64,000 nucleotides of DNA from Limnoperna fortunei. Lineage: Eukaryota > Mollusca > Bivalvia > Mytilida > Modiolidae. Positions within the stretch are counted from its first letter, which is position 1, and each line of letters starts with the position of its first letter. Shown piece after piece: positions 1-10,934 of this stretch. Under the pieces are notes generated by a model. It was not told where the DNA came from, did no database searches, and saw only the letters and a program-made list of their open reading frames with translations. Location of the stretch: assembly GCA_944474755.1 (NCBI GenBank), contig OX104114.1, positions 22,467,220-22,531,219 of the forward strand. Direction: 5' to 3'. The translations under genes were made by a program, and so were the position numbers.

Positions 1-2
1 CA

Positions 3-1397
3 GATGTTAACCGAGCCCAGTGTCCAATAGGGACATCGTGTACATCTTGTATAACAAATGATGTATCTGATGACGTATTTTATCAAGATGGTGACGTAAT
101 GGTATGTGGCATTTTACCTGTACACAATAAGGACAGCCAGGACCCACTTAAATGTGGTCAAATAAGAACAAGTCTTGGAGTAGAAATTGGTGAATCTATG
201 GCTTTTGCAGTATCTGTTGTAAATAAAAAGTCCGGACCTTATAAAGATTTCTTACCGGGCAAAAACGTTGGTTTTGCAATTATCAACAGCTGCAATCAGC
301 CGCTGGTTGTTCAAAACAGACTGTTAGAAATGTTTCAAAAAGGTGTCTTGTTGAAGAATGGAAGTTATACGCCAGTGGCCAACAAATTACTTGGCTGTGT
401 AGGTGCATACGGAAGTAGTATAAGTGTTGCGTCGTCACAGGTGTTGTCCCAGCTTGGTATTATTCAGATAGCTTATGCATCGACAGCTGCTTTGTTAAGT
501 GACAGGGCAGTATATCCATATTTCATGCGCACGTGCACACCAGACGACAAGCAAGCAAAGGCCATGATCCGAATAATAGGGAAACTGAATTCAAACTTTA
601 TCCAAGTAGTTTATACTGACGACACTTATGGAGTGGGTGGAAGAGATGCTATTAGGAAAGAAGCCAAACTGGCTAAAATCTGTATTAAAAATGAAATCGC
701 CGTGCAAGAGGGGGAGGTTTACCAGGCCATATTAGATAAATTAAGAGTAAACAGCTTTGCGAAAATTGTAATTTTATTTTTACGGTCACACATTGTAGAT
801 CCTGTAACTGCTGCTTTAAATGATCGCATGGAATATGGCGAATTTATGTTTATTGGTTCCGAAGCATGGGGATACAGACCGGACGAATTTCAAGCCAGAA
901 AAAAACTTGTTGGAAGTATTACTTTAGCCCTTCAAATGGCAGAATCAGATAACTTCACATCTTATTTACGAAATTTGGACATATTTTCAAACAATCTAGA
1001 CCCGTGGATTAAAACTTATGCAGAAAATAAATTTAACTGTTATTCTGCGACAAGTTTTGATAAGTCTAAAGGTAGTTTGTGTAACAAAACACTGAACATA
1101 GCAAGCGTTAAACAAGAAATATGGACACCATTCGCTTTAAATGCTATGCTAGTATTACTAGCTGGTACCAATGACGCTTTTAATGCATTATGTGGACCAA
1201 ATTCGCCAACACTGTGTGACCAATATCGTAGAAATCCGCTCTCTGTAAGAAACAGAATTTTAAATCAAACGCTTGATATATTCGGTGATGGCAATTCGAT
1301 ACGGGTATTTGATGATAATGGGGATGGAAACGTGGGCTACAGAATTTATAACGTACAGCGCAGCAAACAGGATGCAAATGTATTGGTATATGTGCAG
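3..1397 (+). CDS. Exon with most of the Venus flytrap (ANF-receptor) domain
   Basis: The exon is open from base 3 and ends at VYVQ before a GTAAGC donor at 1398. It shows the class C GPCR pattern: GD.MVCGILPVH (residues 30-41), KCGQIRTS (50-57), LLGCVGAYGSSIS (about 129-141), IAYASTAALLSD (156-167), YPYFMRTCTPDD (171-182), DDTYG (206-210), GSEAW, then NAMLVLLAG...ALC and FDDNGDGNVGYRI. In mGluRs the Ser of the GSSS block, the Thr of the AYS.TS block, the Asp after P-S and the Tyr of NYG contact the amino-acid backbone of glutamate; by eye S138/S139, T161, D181/D182 and Y209 are equivalent, so an alpha-amino acid ligand is plausible. The Asp that binds the amino group in GSDGW is Glu here. The frame runs on into the intron to a stop at 1500-1502. 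Confidence 0.85.
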
Positions 1398-4300
1398 GTA
1401 AGCAATTTTCGACTTAGTTTGTGTATTGAATTGACAGAAGGTTTGTACACGTCTAGAAATAAAAAAATACGTTTGTCAATGTTCAATCATTTTCTACGAT
1501 AAGATTCAGAATTAATTATGTAACTGCATGACATGTCCGTTTATTGTAGTGTCGATATGTTTATTTGTTTTATTTGTCGGGTAATGTTTCTGTTTAAACT
1601 GCAGTAAAACAGGCTATTTACGTATGACTTGTATACTCAGATTTACTAGTGACGCATATATAGTTAGGTATTTACGCGGAAGCTAAATTTACCCTTGTAC
1701 TGTAAATTGTTTGTATTTTATTGTGTATGGCAACAATTGGTATGTTTTCTGGAATATTACTGAATGCCAGTAGAATGATGATCATTGGGCCTATCATATG
1801 TTTACTTTTTACCTTAATCACCTTGATCATCTTACCTTCTACTTTTACCTACTACACCTACCTTTGTCAGATACGCCATGATATGGCTAAACGCACAATT
1901 AATCTAAAACTAGTCATTTAGTTCCATATATGAACGGATAATAATCTTCGTACACTATTATAGAGAAAACTTCATAAGTTTTGAACTGAGGTTGCGTGTT
2001 CAAGTCTCACTGCGGTCAGGGTCGACTCTAATTTTAATTGACAAGGATTGTCAGTTTTCCTACCGAAGATCAGGTTTTTTTCGGTACTCCAGCTTACCCC
2101 CCCCCCCCCCCCCCAAATAAAACCTAGACACCATGAAAAATAGCTGAAAGTGGCATAAGACACTATGTTCACGAACAAACAAATCATAAGTTTGAAAAAC
2201 GTTTCTATTACCAGAATGTATTTGTGTATGCACAGTTAAATATGTTTAAAGTATGCATGAGTGCACGATCGCCTATTACAGTGTGTATGTATTTATACAG
2301 TATAAGATTTCTGTGTGGATTTTGCTTCCATTTTGATTTCACTTTGCCTGCCTACTTAATGTATGTTTGTATTATCTGGTTGTTTGCATGTATAATATAA
2401 ATCGATTTGATTATAAAATGAAGCAAAAGTATGTTCGTATATCAAGGATGGTTTTTAAACAAATTTAAAAATCCAAAACATTATTGATTAAAAACCAGCG
2501 TTAGCGAACCGAGGAAAATGTTGTAATTAGGACAATTACCTTTAAAGTAGTAAACTCAATGTGTGTATATATTGTATCGAGATCTAATGTAATGGATCTT
2601 TTCGCGGAAAGATTAACAATTTCATAAGAAGGAAGGTGATGTTTGTCCAATGGGATTTAAAATATTTCGCTATTAAATATCGATGGTTGAAAATCGTGTG
2701 AAATTCTTTTGAGCATTTGTGACACACATCATTAATATCGTTAAAGATAAAGGTGTTATTAAGGGGTTTCTTTTAAGCCACCTAATATTGTAACCAACGA
2801 GGATTAATATTATATTTTTTCCAATGGTGTTTACAGCTACTTGAAACAATTTTATTATCTATATTGTTGCGTAAATTTTTTATTGTGGGGGAAGGACCAA
2901 GGGTATACATTGAAAGTTCTATTAATATTTATAAACTATGCGTTTTACAGGTAGGACAGTCACCATTAGATGAAAACGACTTTTTGTTTGATACAACTAA
3001 AATTGTAACACCTGATCAAATTAGTCTTCCATCAATTTGTCCGAATTACAAGTCATGTCAGGAATGCTTCCCTGATGACGGAAGTCCAGCAAGTACCGCA
3101 AAAACAATAACGTAAAATTTATTTATTATTTTTGCACATTCATATTTATATCGTGGTTATATTATAAAGAGGAAAGCGTAATGTAGTTGACGATTTGCCG
3201 GCCTCAGTTGACGATCTCATGGTTTTATGCATGGTCGCAAGGAGTTAGCATCAAATCACCAATTGATCCTGGCAATCCCCAAAGCTTAAGTCTAACGATA
3301 AAAACCTTATATGGACAAATTGTAAACTGCTTTTTTTATCGATAAAAACACACCTGAGGTTCATTAATGTCGTGAGATAATTTTACATTGCCCAATAAGA
3401 ATTGAAGTTACAGTCAGTGTTGCATTAAAATTATATAATATACCTTGCTGAGAAGAACGGAATTTGTCGAATTATGAAAGGTTTTCGGTTCTGAAAAAAG
3501 AAGTCCAATTGTTATAAAATCACACTAAACTATTAAAGTAATTTAAGATACTGCATGATTTTCTTCATCATATGTATGGAGTGCAACTGTACAGGGCGCA
3601 TCGGTGGCCGAGTAGTTTAGGTAGTTCGTCTACTATTGATCACGTGGTCTGTCAACACTGAGATTGCGGGTTCGATTCTCACTGCAGGCAGGGTGTACTA
3701 GACTCCAATCTTAATTGACAAGGATTGCCAGTTTTCCTACCGCAGGTCCGGGGTTCTCTCCGGGTACTTCGGCTTCCTCCTGCAATAAAACCTGGACGCC
3801 ATGATATATATAGCTGAAAAATTGCTGAAAGTGGCATTAAACACCATCAAACAAACAATCAAACAAACAACTGTACATTCTATAACTTTACAATTTATAA
3901 GAAATGTTATGTGTCCCTTACAAATAACTCCATACACACAGCGGTACATAAATAGAACCATTCCAAATTATATATGACATTAATTAACAAAAAAAACCCC
4001 CACTTTTTTAAAAGTAAAACAGGCGATAAACAATCAAAACATAGAACAAATAATTCATACCACGGAACCAATTAAGAATTTTAAATTATTTACGTTTTTT
4101 GAAACGAGAAAATGCATCTAGTTTCATAAAACGTAAATAATCTATAATTATTCATGGAATAATACCGCATATAACGATCAAAGAAAAATACTGCAAAATA
4201 GCGATACAGTGGTGATATCAGCTGTCTAGAGAAGTGACCCTGCTACAGTACTGACACCGTCCAGTAACACGTGGTCAACATTAACGAGAGCAGAGACCGT

Positions 4301-5134
4301 AAAGTTTTATATGACTATCCGTCATTTGTGTGACAGATACCCATAACTGTCTACAAATTCATGTTCACTCGATGTCGACAGCTTATTTACAAAAACACTA
4401 AATTAAATGTATTGCACAATCTCCATTTCAGGGAAGACAATAAGACAACTACAACCATTCTGGGCGTGTTCGTTGGTGTTTTAGCATTGATTTTGTCAAT
4501 CATGGTTGGGATGATTGTTTACACGAGGTGCCGTAGATTTCCAGGTAAATTTGCTTACAGTCATTGAGTTGCCGTAGATTTTTCGGTAATTTGGCTTACA
4601 CGAGTTGCCGTAGATTTTCAGGTGATGTGCCGCATAATTATATTTAAGTAATGATAAATAATTCTGTAATTAACATGTATATATACAAAGAAAGACATAA
4701 ACAACAACATTTAGTTTTTTTCAGTATAGTCATTATTAAAGTCAAATAATTGTTTCGATAAACTGTCAACAAGGATAACAGATTTTAAATTTGTGTGAGT
4801 AAAATATAAGAAAAGCATGCACAAATCTGTCCAAAACTCCTAGAAGTTCAAATATGTTCGAAATTTTACTTCAGTTAATAAGGCCAATGTATTCATGCAG
4901 TGTAACTTACAGATGTACAACCATAATAAATTACCAGTTACTAAAGTGACTGTTTTATTTTTAGATACGGATATGTACATGGATCCAGTCAACGATACAT
5001 ATCTGACAACTTCCAGAGCTACACACGACACAAACGATTATGTTTCAACGCACAACAAGTTAGAATCTAATATGCCACCAAATTCTACTGGGTCTGTTGA
5101 TTCCAGTATATCAGACCCTCAGTTCTGCTGTTGA
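3..5134 (+). CDS. Single-pass receptor with mGluR-like Venus flytrap ectodomain (spliced gene, 5' end outside window)
   Basis: I join four exons: 3-1397, 2951-3111, 4432-4544 and 4965-5134. All junctions have GT/AG and phases 0, 2 and 1 that fit, giving 612 residues from base 3 (codon 1) to a TGA at 5132. The frame is still open at the window edge, so the signal peptide and true start lie upstream. Order: Venus flytrap domain (about residues 28-490), short stalk with three cysteines (CPNYKSCQECFPDD), one hydrophobic helix (about 528-549) followed by basic residues, and a ~60-residue cytoplasmic tail. In mGluRs the flytrap is followed by a nine-cysteine domain and seven helices; both are absent here. 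I infer an extracellular small-ligand sensor at the plasma membrane that either signals through its tail or works as a decoy or partner chain. Alternative: a degenerate mGluR paralogue, but the intact frame across three introns argues against decay. Confidence 0.8.
1398..2950 (+). other. Intron 1
   Basis: It is bounded by GTAAGC at 1398 and TTTTACAG at 2943-2950. It contains a SINE fragment (1984-2188) with an internal run of C. I see no other gene; the small open frames in it have no recognisable protein. Confidence 0.8.
1984..2188 (+). repeat. tRNA-derived SINE, 5'-truncated copy
   Basis: It shares with the copy at 3594-3870 the order: box B-like GTTCAAGTCTC, a TTAATTGACAAGGATTG block, CAGTTTTCCTACCG, AATAAAACCT.GACNCCATG, and GCTGAAAGTGGCAT, then an AAACAAATC tail. 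The box A half is missing and a run of about 18 C sits in the middle. Confidence 0.75.
2951..3111 (+). CDS. Exon with end of flytrap domain and extracellular stalk
   Basis: It starts after a TTTTACAG acceptor and continues in phase 0 (VGQSPLDEND...). The first residues complete the last strand of the flytrap. Then follows a short stalk with three cysteines in CPNYKSCQECFPDD and a Ser/Thr-rich stretch. The donor is a weak-looking AAC|GTAAAA at 3112; using it leaves two bases that complete a Thr codon with exon 3. Reading through gives an immediate stop at 3113-3115, so intron retention would yield a secreted flytrap. Confidence 0.75.
3112..4431 (+). other. Intron 2
   Basis: It is bounded by GTAAAA at 3112 and CATTTCAG at 4424-4431. 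It contains a near-complete SINE (3594-3870). Nothing else is recognised. Confidence 0.7.
3594..3870 (+). repeat. tRNA-derived SINE, near full length
   Basis: The left part is tRNA-like: box A-like TGGCCGAGTAG at 3605-3615 and box B-like GGTTCGATTCT at 3669-3679, the expected RNA polymerase III internal promoter. A tRNA-unrelated body follows, ending in GCTGAAAGTGGCATTAAACA and a CAAACAAACAATC tail. Two other copies lie at 1984-2188 (+) and 58528-58745 (-). Body and tail resemble the tRNA-type SINEs common in molluscs (such as RUDI/V-SINE); the family name is not verified. Confidence 0.8.
4432..4544 (+). CDS. Exon encoding the single transmembrane helix
   Basis: One base completes a Thr codon from exon 2. 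Then come EDNKTTTT, a 22-residue hydrophobic run starting ILGVFVGVLALIL (about residues 528-549), and the stop-transfer group RCRRFP. The donor is CCAG|GTAAAT at 4545. Only this helix is encoded; no second hydrophobic segment follows. The last part of the exon and its donor are repeated twice more just downstream. Confidence 0.8.
4520..4625 (+). repeat. Three tandem copies of the exon 3 end / splice donor segment
   Basis: Copies at about 4520-4559, 4566-4600 and 4597-4625 share ACGAG(G/T)TGCCGTAGATTT followed by a potential donor (CCAG|GTAAAT, TTCG|GTAATT, TTCAG|GTGATG). An in-frame TGA at 4565-4567 means only the first donor keeps the frame into the tail exon. Confidence 0.7.
4545..4964 (+). 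other. Intron 3
   Basis: It runs from GTAAAT (4545) to TTTTTAG (4958-4964). Apart from the donor-like tandem copies at its start I see no element. Confidence 0.75.
4965..5134 (+). CDS. Last coding exon: cytoplasmic tail and stop
   Basis: After the acceptor the frame reads DTDMYMDPVNDTYLTTS, then THDTNDYVSTHNKLE, a Ser/Asn-rich stretch and a DPQFCC C-terminus before TGA (5132-5134). Three tyrosines sit in acidic surroundings (MYMD, DTYLT, NDYVS) and could be phosphorylation/SH2 sites. No kinase, cyclase or ITAM spacing is present. The final CC could be lipidated; both ideas are inference. Confidence 0.8.
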
Positions 5135-6127
5135 ATATGTGATTTATAGACGTAATCTCGATCGTTCACGGTACAGAATTGCCAGACAGTGTTTGGTTAT
5201 AACGCTAAACGTAAACCGTTTAAAGACAGGTTTACTCATTTTTGGTGATGTCACTTGTAATTTCAGAAGATTCGGGCAACTGAATTCTTCCTGATGTTGT
5301 CCAAACATTTCATTTCAAATATTTACTCCTTATTACATCAAACTTCTCATATGTTGCATTTAAACAGAGTTTAGCTTCACGCAGCAGTCACTTCCGTTAC
5401 TTTGGTGTCGTTTCTTGCTGCTCTGTGTTGAAATTAATGAGAATCGGTCCGTTTTTTGCTTAATAATCTGCATGCACTAAATAATAAAACTGTTAAACAG
5501 TGGGCTTAAAATTTGTCTTTCATTTCGCTTACTATGTTGTTTTTGACGTCATCAAGTGAATTTACTGTTTAAATGTTCCTGCAGACTGAAAAATCGAAGC
5601 ACGGTGCTGCAAGGAACAATTTACATAGAATTAATTTCCGTATTTAACAGAAGTGCATCAGTATGTATTGAACATGCAGTATTGTTTAAAATTGTATGTT
5701 TTTATTTTGCTTTTTACTGGGTTGATATTTGTACATTTGAGAGAGGCGACGAAATATGGTTACACAATATCCCGGACTCTTAAAAGATAAGAAAATAGCT
5801 GCTTCCTTTTAAATCATTATGTATACTCGTGTATATATTTTATTTTTCTATTTCATCTAATGTATCAGGTTATTTTTTATACATTTTTGTTAATTATTTC
5901 TTACATTGTATATATTGTATCTAAATAAAATATTAATAAAAGATTCCATGTTTTTGAAACACAACTTAGAGCATTTGTGTTTGTTAATGTATTTTTATTG
6001 AAAAAAAGATAATGAAATGAATGTACGACCCTTTAGAAAACATTCGGTATCGAGTTCTCTATTTAACACCATAAATTGTTAAAAATTGTTAATGAGAACT
6101 ATGACACGCGTGGTTACTAGTTACTAG
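5135..6127 (+). other. 3' UTR of the receptor gene and downstream spacer
   Basis: AATAAA poly(A) signals lie at 5483-5488, 5924-5929 and 5935-5940, so the message probably ends near 5500 or 5960. Nothing further is recognised up to the tandem array. Confidence 0.6.
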
Positions 6128-6283
6128 TGTTTAACTGTCGATGCAGCTATATCACACAAATATTTAGAATGATGACCCGTGCTACTTCTTACTATGAGTA
6201 TTATAACTATCGCCCTAGCTACGTTCAGCGCAACAAATATTTAGAATGATGACCCGTGCTACTTCTTACTATAAGTATTATAA
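6128..6283 (+). repeat. Left half of a degenerate ~77-bp tandem array (interrupted target site)
   Basis: Two neighbouring units (for example AATATTTAGAATGATGACCC at 6159 and 6236) are 77 bp apart. The array stops at AGTATTATAA (6283) and resumes in register at 57219. Confidence 0.85.
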
Positions 6284-6477
6284 TTAAAATGTACGTTTCA
6301 CGAAACGTTGAAGTCGCCTCCCGTTCCGCACTTTTGACCGAGTAGAGCACAACTTCATAACATGAGCTTTCAGTTGGCCAAGTTTCATTTCGATCGGTTA
6401 AAAGATGAGCGAGAAAACGAGCGGACAACATTGCGAGGGGAAAAAGGAAAACATAAGAAATATGAAAATAATAATAA
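6284..6477 (-). mobile_element. Family B element, internally deleted
   Basis: It has the B right end (ACGTTTCACGAAACGT palindrome, GAAGTCGCC subterminal repeat) and the B tail. The ~590-bp middle is lost between two direct copies of a ~45-bp segment containing GATCGGTTAAAAGATGAGCG. It is the outermost element of the first block, paired with hpB at 18528. Confidence 0.75.
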
Positions 6478-7242
6478 TTAAAATTTACGTTTCGCGAAAC
6501 GTGAAGTCTCCCAAACGAAGTTACTGATAGTCCTGTACAAAAAATAGCGCGTCATATAAAAATTCTGAGTTGACCATTGAACTCGACATACTAAATTTAC
6601 TTTAGGAACCAATTTTCATTGAGTTCCGACAATGTTGAATTTTTGCCGATTTGGCGACTTTGGTGGCCATTTTTAAAAAAATGGCGGGTCGTATAAAAAA
6701 TCTGAGTGTACCGTTGAACTCGGCATACCAAATTTACTTTTAGAACCTATTTTCGTTGAATTATGACAATGTTGAATTTTTGCCCATTTGGCAACTTTGG
6801 CGGCCATTTTACAAAAAATGGCGCGTCGTATAAAAATTCTGAGTTGACCATTCGACTCGGCATACCAAATTTACTGTTAAAACCCATTTTCGTTGAAATC
6901 CGACAAACTTGAATTTTGGCGATTCGGTGGCCATTTTGAAAATGGCGGCCGGTTCGCGCGCGATTTTTTGCCAAAAATAAATCAAGACCACTATGCTGAA
7001 CCTACATACCAAGTTTCATCGAAATCCATCTGGCGGTTCTCCGGGAACTGCATTTTGGCGGGAAAACTTAAATGGCGGCCATTTTGAAAGTGGCGGCCAT
7101 CTTGGAAATTCCGAAAGATGATTGCACATCTAGCCAATAGGGTCTAACATCCTACCAAGTTTCAAATTGATCCCATTTACGGTTTCTGAGAAAAGTGTCG
7201 GAAATCTCTACGGAAAAACCAGAAGAAGAATAATAATAATAA
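6478..7242 (-). mobile_element. Family A element
   Basis: It begins TTAAAATTTACG with the perfect palindrome ACGTTTCGCGAAACGT. The subterminal repeat AAGTCTCCCAAACGAAG is at 6504-6520. The core has ~136-bp repeats (GACAATGTTGAATTTTTGCC at 6628 and 6764). The tail is AGAAGAAGAA(TAA)n. It pairs with hpA at 18470. Confidence 0.8.
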
Positions 7243-8029
7243 TTAAAATTTACGTTTCCCGAAACGTTGAAGTCGCCTCCCGTTCCGCACTTTTGACCGA
7301 GTAGAGGGAACTAAAAGTCAAGAGCACAACTTCATAACATGAGCTTTCAGTTGGCCAAGTTTCATTTCGATCGGTTAAAAGATGAGCGAGAAAACGAGCA
7401 AACTTTAAAACGGCCGCCATTTTGAAACCGGAAGTCGGACAAAAAATTTTTTTTGCAAAAATGCTCAGGATAGTTAGCTGTATCAGTATACCAATTTTCA
7501 TTGAAATTGCTCTGGCCATAACTGAGATCTGACAACGGCCGCCATTTTGTAAAACTTTAAAACGGCCGCCATTTTGAAACCGGAAGTCGGACAAAACATT
7601 TTTAAATAGTGGCACACTTAGGGTATCATAAGCTACCTGTATACCAAATTTCGTCTAAATCGGATGACGTTTAAATTTTTACATTTTTAGGGGGGTGGTG
7701 TTCGGATGGCGGCCATTTTGAAATGTCGGCCGCGTCAAATTTTTTTTGCAAAAATGCTCGGGATAGTTAGCTGTACCAGTATACCAATTTTCATTGAAAT
7801 TGCTTTGGCAATTACTGAGATCTGACAACGGCCGTCATTTTTTTCAACGGCGGCCATTTTAAAAATGGCGGCCATTTTGAAAATTTCAAAAGTGGATTGC
7901 ACAACTCCAGGTCACCCTTAACATGTTCCCAAAGTTTCATTTCGATCGGTTAAACGATGAGCGAGAAAACGAGCGGACAACATTGCGAGGGGAAAAAGGA
8001 AAACATAAGAAATATGAAAATAATAATAA
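7243..8029 (-). mobile_element. Family B element, full length
   Basis: 787 bp. It has right-end palindrome ACGTTTC-CC-GAAACGT, subterminal GAAGTCGCC, core phrases with GGCGGCCATTTTG, then GAGGGGAAAAAGG and (TAA)n. Two younger B elements are inserted in its microsatellite; its own hairpin is the second hpB at 9694. Confidence 0.8.
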
Positions 8030-8789
8030 TTAAAATTTACGTTTCCCGAAACGTTGAAGTCGCCTCCCGTTCCGCACTTTTGACCGAGTAGAGGGAACTA
8101 AAAGTCAAGAGCACAACTTCATAACATGAGCTTTCAGTTGGCCAAGTTTCATTTCGATCGGTTAAAAGATGAGCGAGAAAACGAGCAAACTTTAAAACGG
8201 CCGCCATTTTGAAACCGGAAGTCGGACAAAAAATTTTTTTTGCAAAAATGCTCAGGATAGTTAGCTGTATCAGTATACCAATTTTCATTGAAATTGCTCT
8301 GGCCATAACTGAGATCTGACAACGGCCGCCATTTTGAAACCGGAAGTCGGACAAAACATTTTTAAATAGTGGCACACTAAGGGTATCATAAGCTACCTGT
8401 ATACCAAATTTCGTCTAAATCGGATGACGTTTAAATTTTTACATTTTTAGGGGGGTGGTGTTCGGATGGCGGCCATTTTGAAATGTCGGCCGCGTCAAAT
8501 TTTTTTTTGCAAAAATGCTCGGGATAGCTAGCTGTACCAGTATACCAATTTTCATTGAAATTGCTTTGGCAATTACTGAGATCTGACAACGGCCATCATT
8601 TTTTTCAACGGCGGCCATTTTGAAAATGGCGGCCATTTTGAAAATTTCAAAAGTGGATTGCACAACTCCAGGTCACCCTTAACATGTTCCCAAAGTTTCA
8701 TTTCGATCGGTTAAAAGATGAGCGATAAAACGAGCGGACAACATTGCGAGGGGAAAACATAAGAAATATGAAAATAATAATAATAATAA
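8030..8789 (-). mobile_element. Family B element
   Basis: It lacks a ~26-bp GTAAAACTTT phrase found in its neighbour at 7243. The tail ends in GAGGGGAAAACATAAG (short-tail subtype). It is directly followed by its own hpB at 8790, so the complete element is 8030-8841. Confidence 0.82.
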
Positions 8790-8841
8790 GAAACGGAGTA
8801 AAAACAATAAGTCGCCCGACACTTCGTGGTCGGCGACTTAA
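8790..8841 (-). repeat. Terminal hairpin hpB
   Basis: 52 bp: GAAACGGAGTAAAAACAATA, then arms AAGTCGCC / GGCGACTT with CGA/TCG and CAC/GTG inner pairs around a TTC loop. On the minus strand it forms the 5' end of the element at 8030. Confidence 0.85.
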
Positions 8842-9638
8842 TTAAAATTTACGTTTCCCGAAACGTTGAAGTCGCCTCCCGTTCCGCACTTTTGACCGAG
8901 TAGAGGGAACTAAAAGTCAAGAGCACAACTTCATAACATGAGCTTTCAGTTGGCCAAGTTTCATTTCGATCGGTTAAAAGATGAGCGAGAAAACGAGCAA
9001 ACTTTCAAACGGCCGCCATTTTGAAACCGGAAGTCGGACAAAAAATTTTTTTTGCAAAAATGCTCAGGATACCGGTAGTTAGCTGTATCAGTATACCAAT
9101 TTTCATTGAAATTGCTCTGGCCATAACTGAGATCTGACAACGGCCGCCATTTTGTAAAACTTTAAAACGGCCGCCATTTTGAAACCGGAAGTCGGACAAA
9201 ACATTTTTAAATAGTGGCACACTTAGGGTATCATAAGCTACCTGTATACCAAATTTCGTCTAAATCGGATGACGTTTAAATTTTTACATTTTTAGGGGGG
9301 TGGTGTTCGGATGGCGGCCATTTTGAAATGTCGGCCGCGTCAAATTTTTTTTTGCAAAAATGCTCGGGATAGTTAGCTGTACCAGTATACCAATTTTCAT
9401 TGAAATTGCTTTGGCAATTACTGAGATCTTACAACGGCCGTCATTTTTTTCAACGGCGGCCATTTTGAAAATGGCGGCCATTTTGAAAATTTCAAAAGTG
9501 GATTGCACAACTTCAGGTCACCCTTATTATGTTCCCAAAGTTTCATTTCGATCGGTTAAAAGATGAGCGAGAAAACGAGCGGACAACATTGCGAGGGGAA
9601 AAAGGAAAACATAAGAAATATGAAAATAATAATAATAA
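8842..9638 (-). mobile_element. Family B element
   Basis: Full-length B, long-tail subtype (GAGGGGAAAAAGG), with a small ACCGGT insertion near 9070. It is paired with hpB at 9639. Confidence 0.82.
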
Positions 9639-9745
9639 GAAACGGAGTAAAAACAATAAGTCGCCCGACACTTCGTGGTCGGCGACTTAATAAGAAACGG
9701 AGTAAAAACAATAAGTCGCCCGACACTTCGTGGTCGGCGACTTAA
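9639..9745 (-). repeat. Two hpB terminal hairpins
   Basis: Copies at 9639-9690 and 9694-9745 are separated by one TAA. In the bracket reading the first closes the B at 8842 and the second the B at 7243. Confidence 0.82.
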
Positions 9746-10739
9746 CAAGTGCTGATTGTGATTGCAAGCAAGTCACAAAAAAATCCCCTCCCGTGCCCAC
9801 TTTTGTCACAATTCGGACAACTTTTCAATTTTCGCACTTTGGCGGCCATTTGGAATATGGCGGCCATCTTGGACTTTGGCAGCCATCTTGGATTTGTTCG
9901 ACATGTTGTTCGTAATATCAATATTGACCTAAATGCCAATTTTTGTTGAAATCAGACAACTTTTAAATATTCGCACTTTGGCAGCCATTTTGAATATGAC
10001 AGACATCTTGGATTTGTTCGAAAGTGTCGCCATGTTGTTCGTAATATCAATATTGACCTAAATGCCAATTTTCGTTGAAATCGGACAACTTTTCAATTTT
10101 CGCACTTTGGCGGCCATTTTGAATATGGCGGCCATCTTGGACTTTGGCGGCCATCTTGGATTTGTTCAAACATGTCACCATGTTGTTCGTAATATCAATA
10201 TTCACCTAAATGCCAATTTTCGTTGAAATCGGACAACTTTTCAATTTTCGCACTTTGGAGGCCATTTTGAATATGGCGGCCATCTTGGACTTTGGCGGCC
10301 ATCTTTGATTTGTTCGAACATGTCACCATGTTGTTCGTAATATCAATATTGACCTAAATGCCAATTTTCGTTGAAATCGGACAACTTTTCAATTTTCGCA
10401 CTTTGGCGGCCATTTTGAATATGGTGGCCATCTTGGATTTTTCGGAAAATGGTCCCATATTGTCCGGGACCTTAATATTGACCTATAAACCTATTTTGGT
10501 TCATATCCATATTGTTTGTGATTTTTTATGATTAATTTTGTATTTTTTTCAAATTCAAAATGGCCGCCAATCCAAGATGGCCGCCATTTTCAAAATTTCG
10601 AAATCGGAAACAACATTTCCTAGTGGTGACCTATCTTTCTGGTAAGTTTCATTGACCTATGTCTTTTCGTCTTCGAGAAATCCTACGGACAAAGTTAGGT
10701 CCAGAAGAAGAAGAAGAAGAAGAAGAAGAAGAAGAAGAA
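9746..10739 (-). mobile_element. Family E element, first copy (tail split by LINEs)
   Basis: It starts CAAGTGCTGATTG with an imperfect palindrome GTGATTGCAAGCAAGTCAC, then subterminal AAATCCCC. The core has 130-148-bp repeats (ATCAATATTGACCTAAATGCC phrases near 9917, 10046, 10194, 10341). The tail is a long (GAA)n. Two LINEs sit in the (GAA)n; the tail resumes at 18390-18415, followed by hpE. Confidence 0.8.
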
Positions 10740-10934
10740 TTTTTGAATTTTCAATACCCTTTATTAAATAAAACAATATATCACAGTAGTACAAGGTATC
10801 AAAAATTCAAGTAACATAAAAAATAATCCTTACAAATACATTATTATGACAAGCTATTTAACAATTTTGAAAATACATATAATTATATAGACTTTAAACC
10901 CAAAAGTATACAAAAATACAATAGAAATATAAAA

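Noticed and set aside
1721..1921. Small membrane protein frame in intron 1
   Set aside because: Lies inside an intron, AT-rich hydrophobic composition only, no domain or splice support.
3594..3680. Stand-alone tRNA gene
   Set aside because: Box A and B-like words are present, but no clean acceptor stem; the SINE body and tail follow directly and other copies exist.
4965..5134. ITAM in the receptor tail
   Set aside because: The tyrosines are followed by T or M/V without the YxxL/I pair spacing.
6478..7242. Non-LTR SINE/LINE with (GAA)n(TAA)n 3' tail as explanation of the A-G families
   Set aside because: Right ends are precise and palindromic in nearly all copies, hairpins beyond the 'tail' match the opposite end, and there is no target duplication. 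This fits a rolling-circle element in the opposite orientation better.
8790..8841. Bacterial-type terminator or hammerhead ribozyme in the hairpin units
   Set aside because: No U-tract after the stem in a bacterial context, and no CUGAUGA...GAAA core; covariation with the distant end explains the hairpin.
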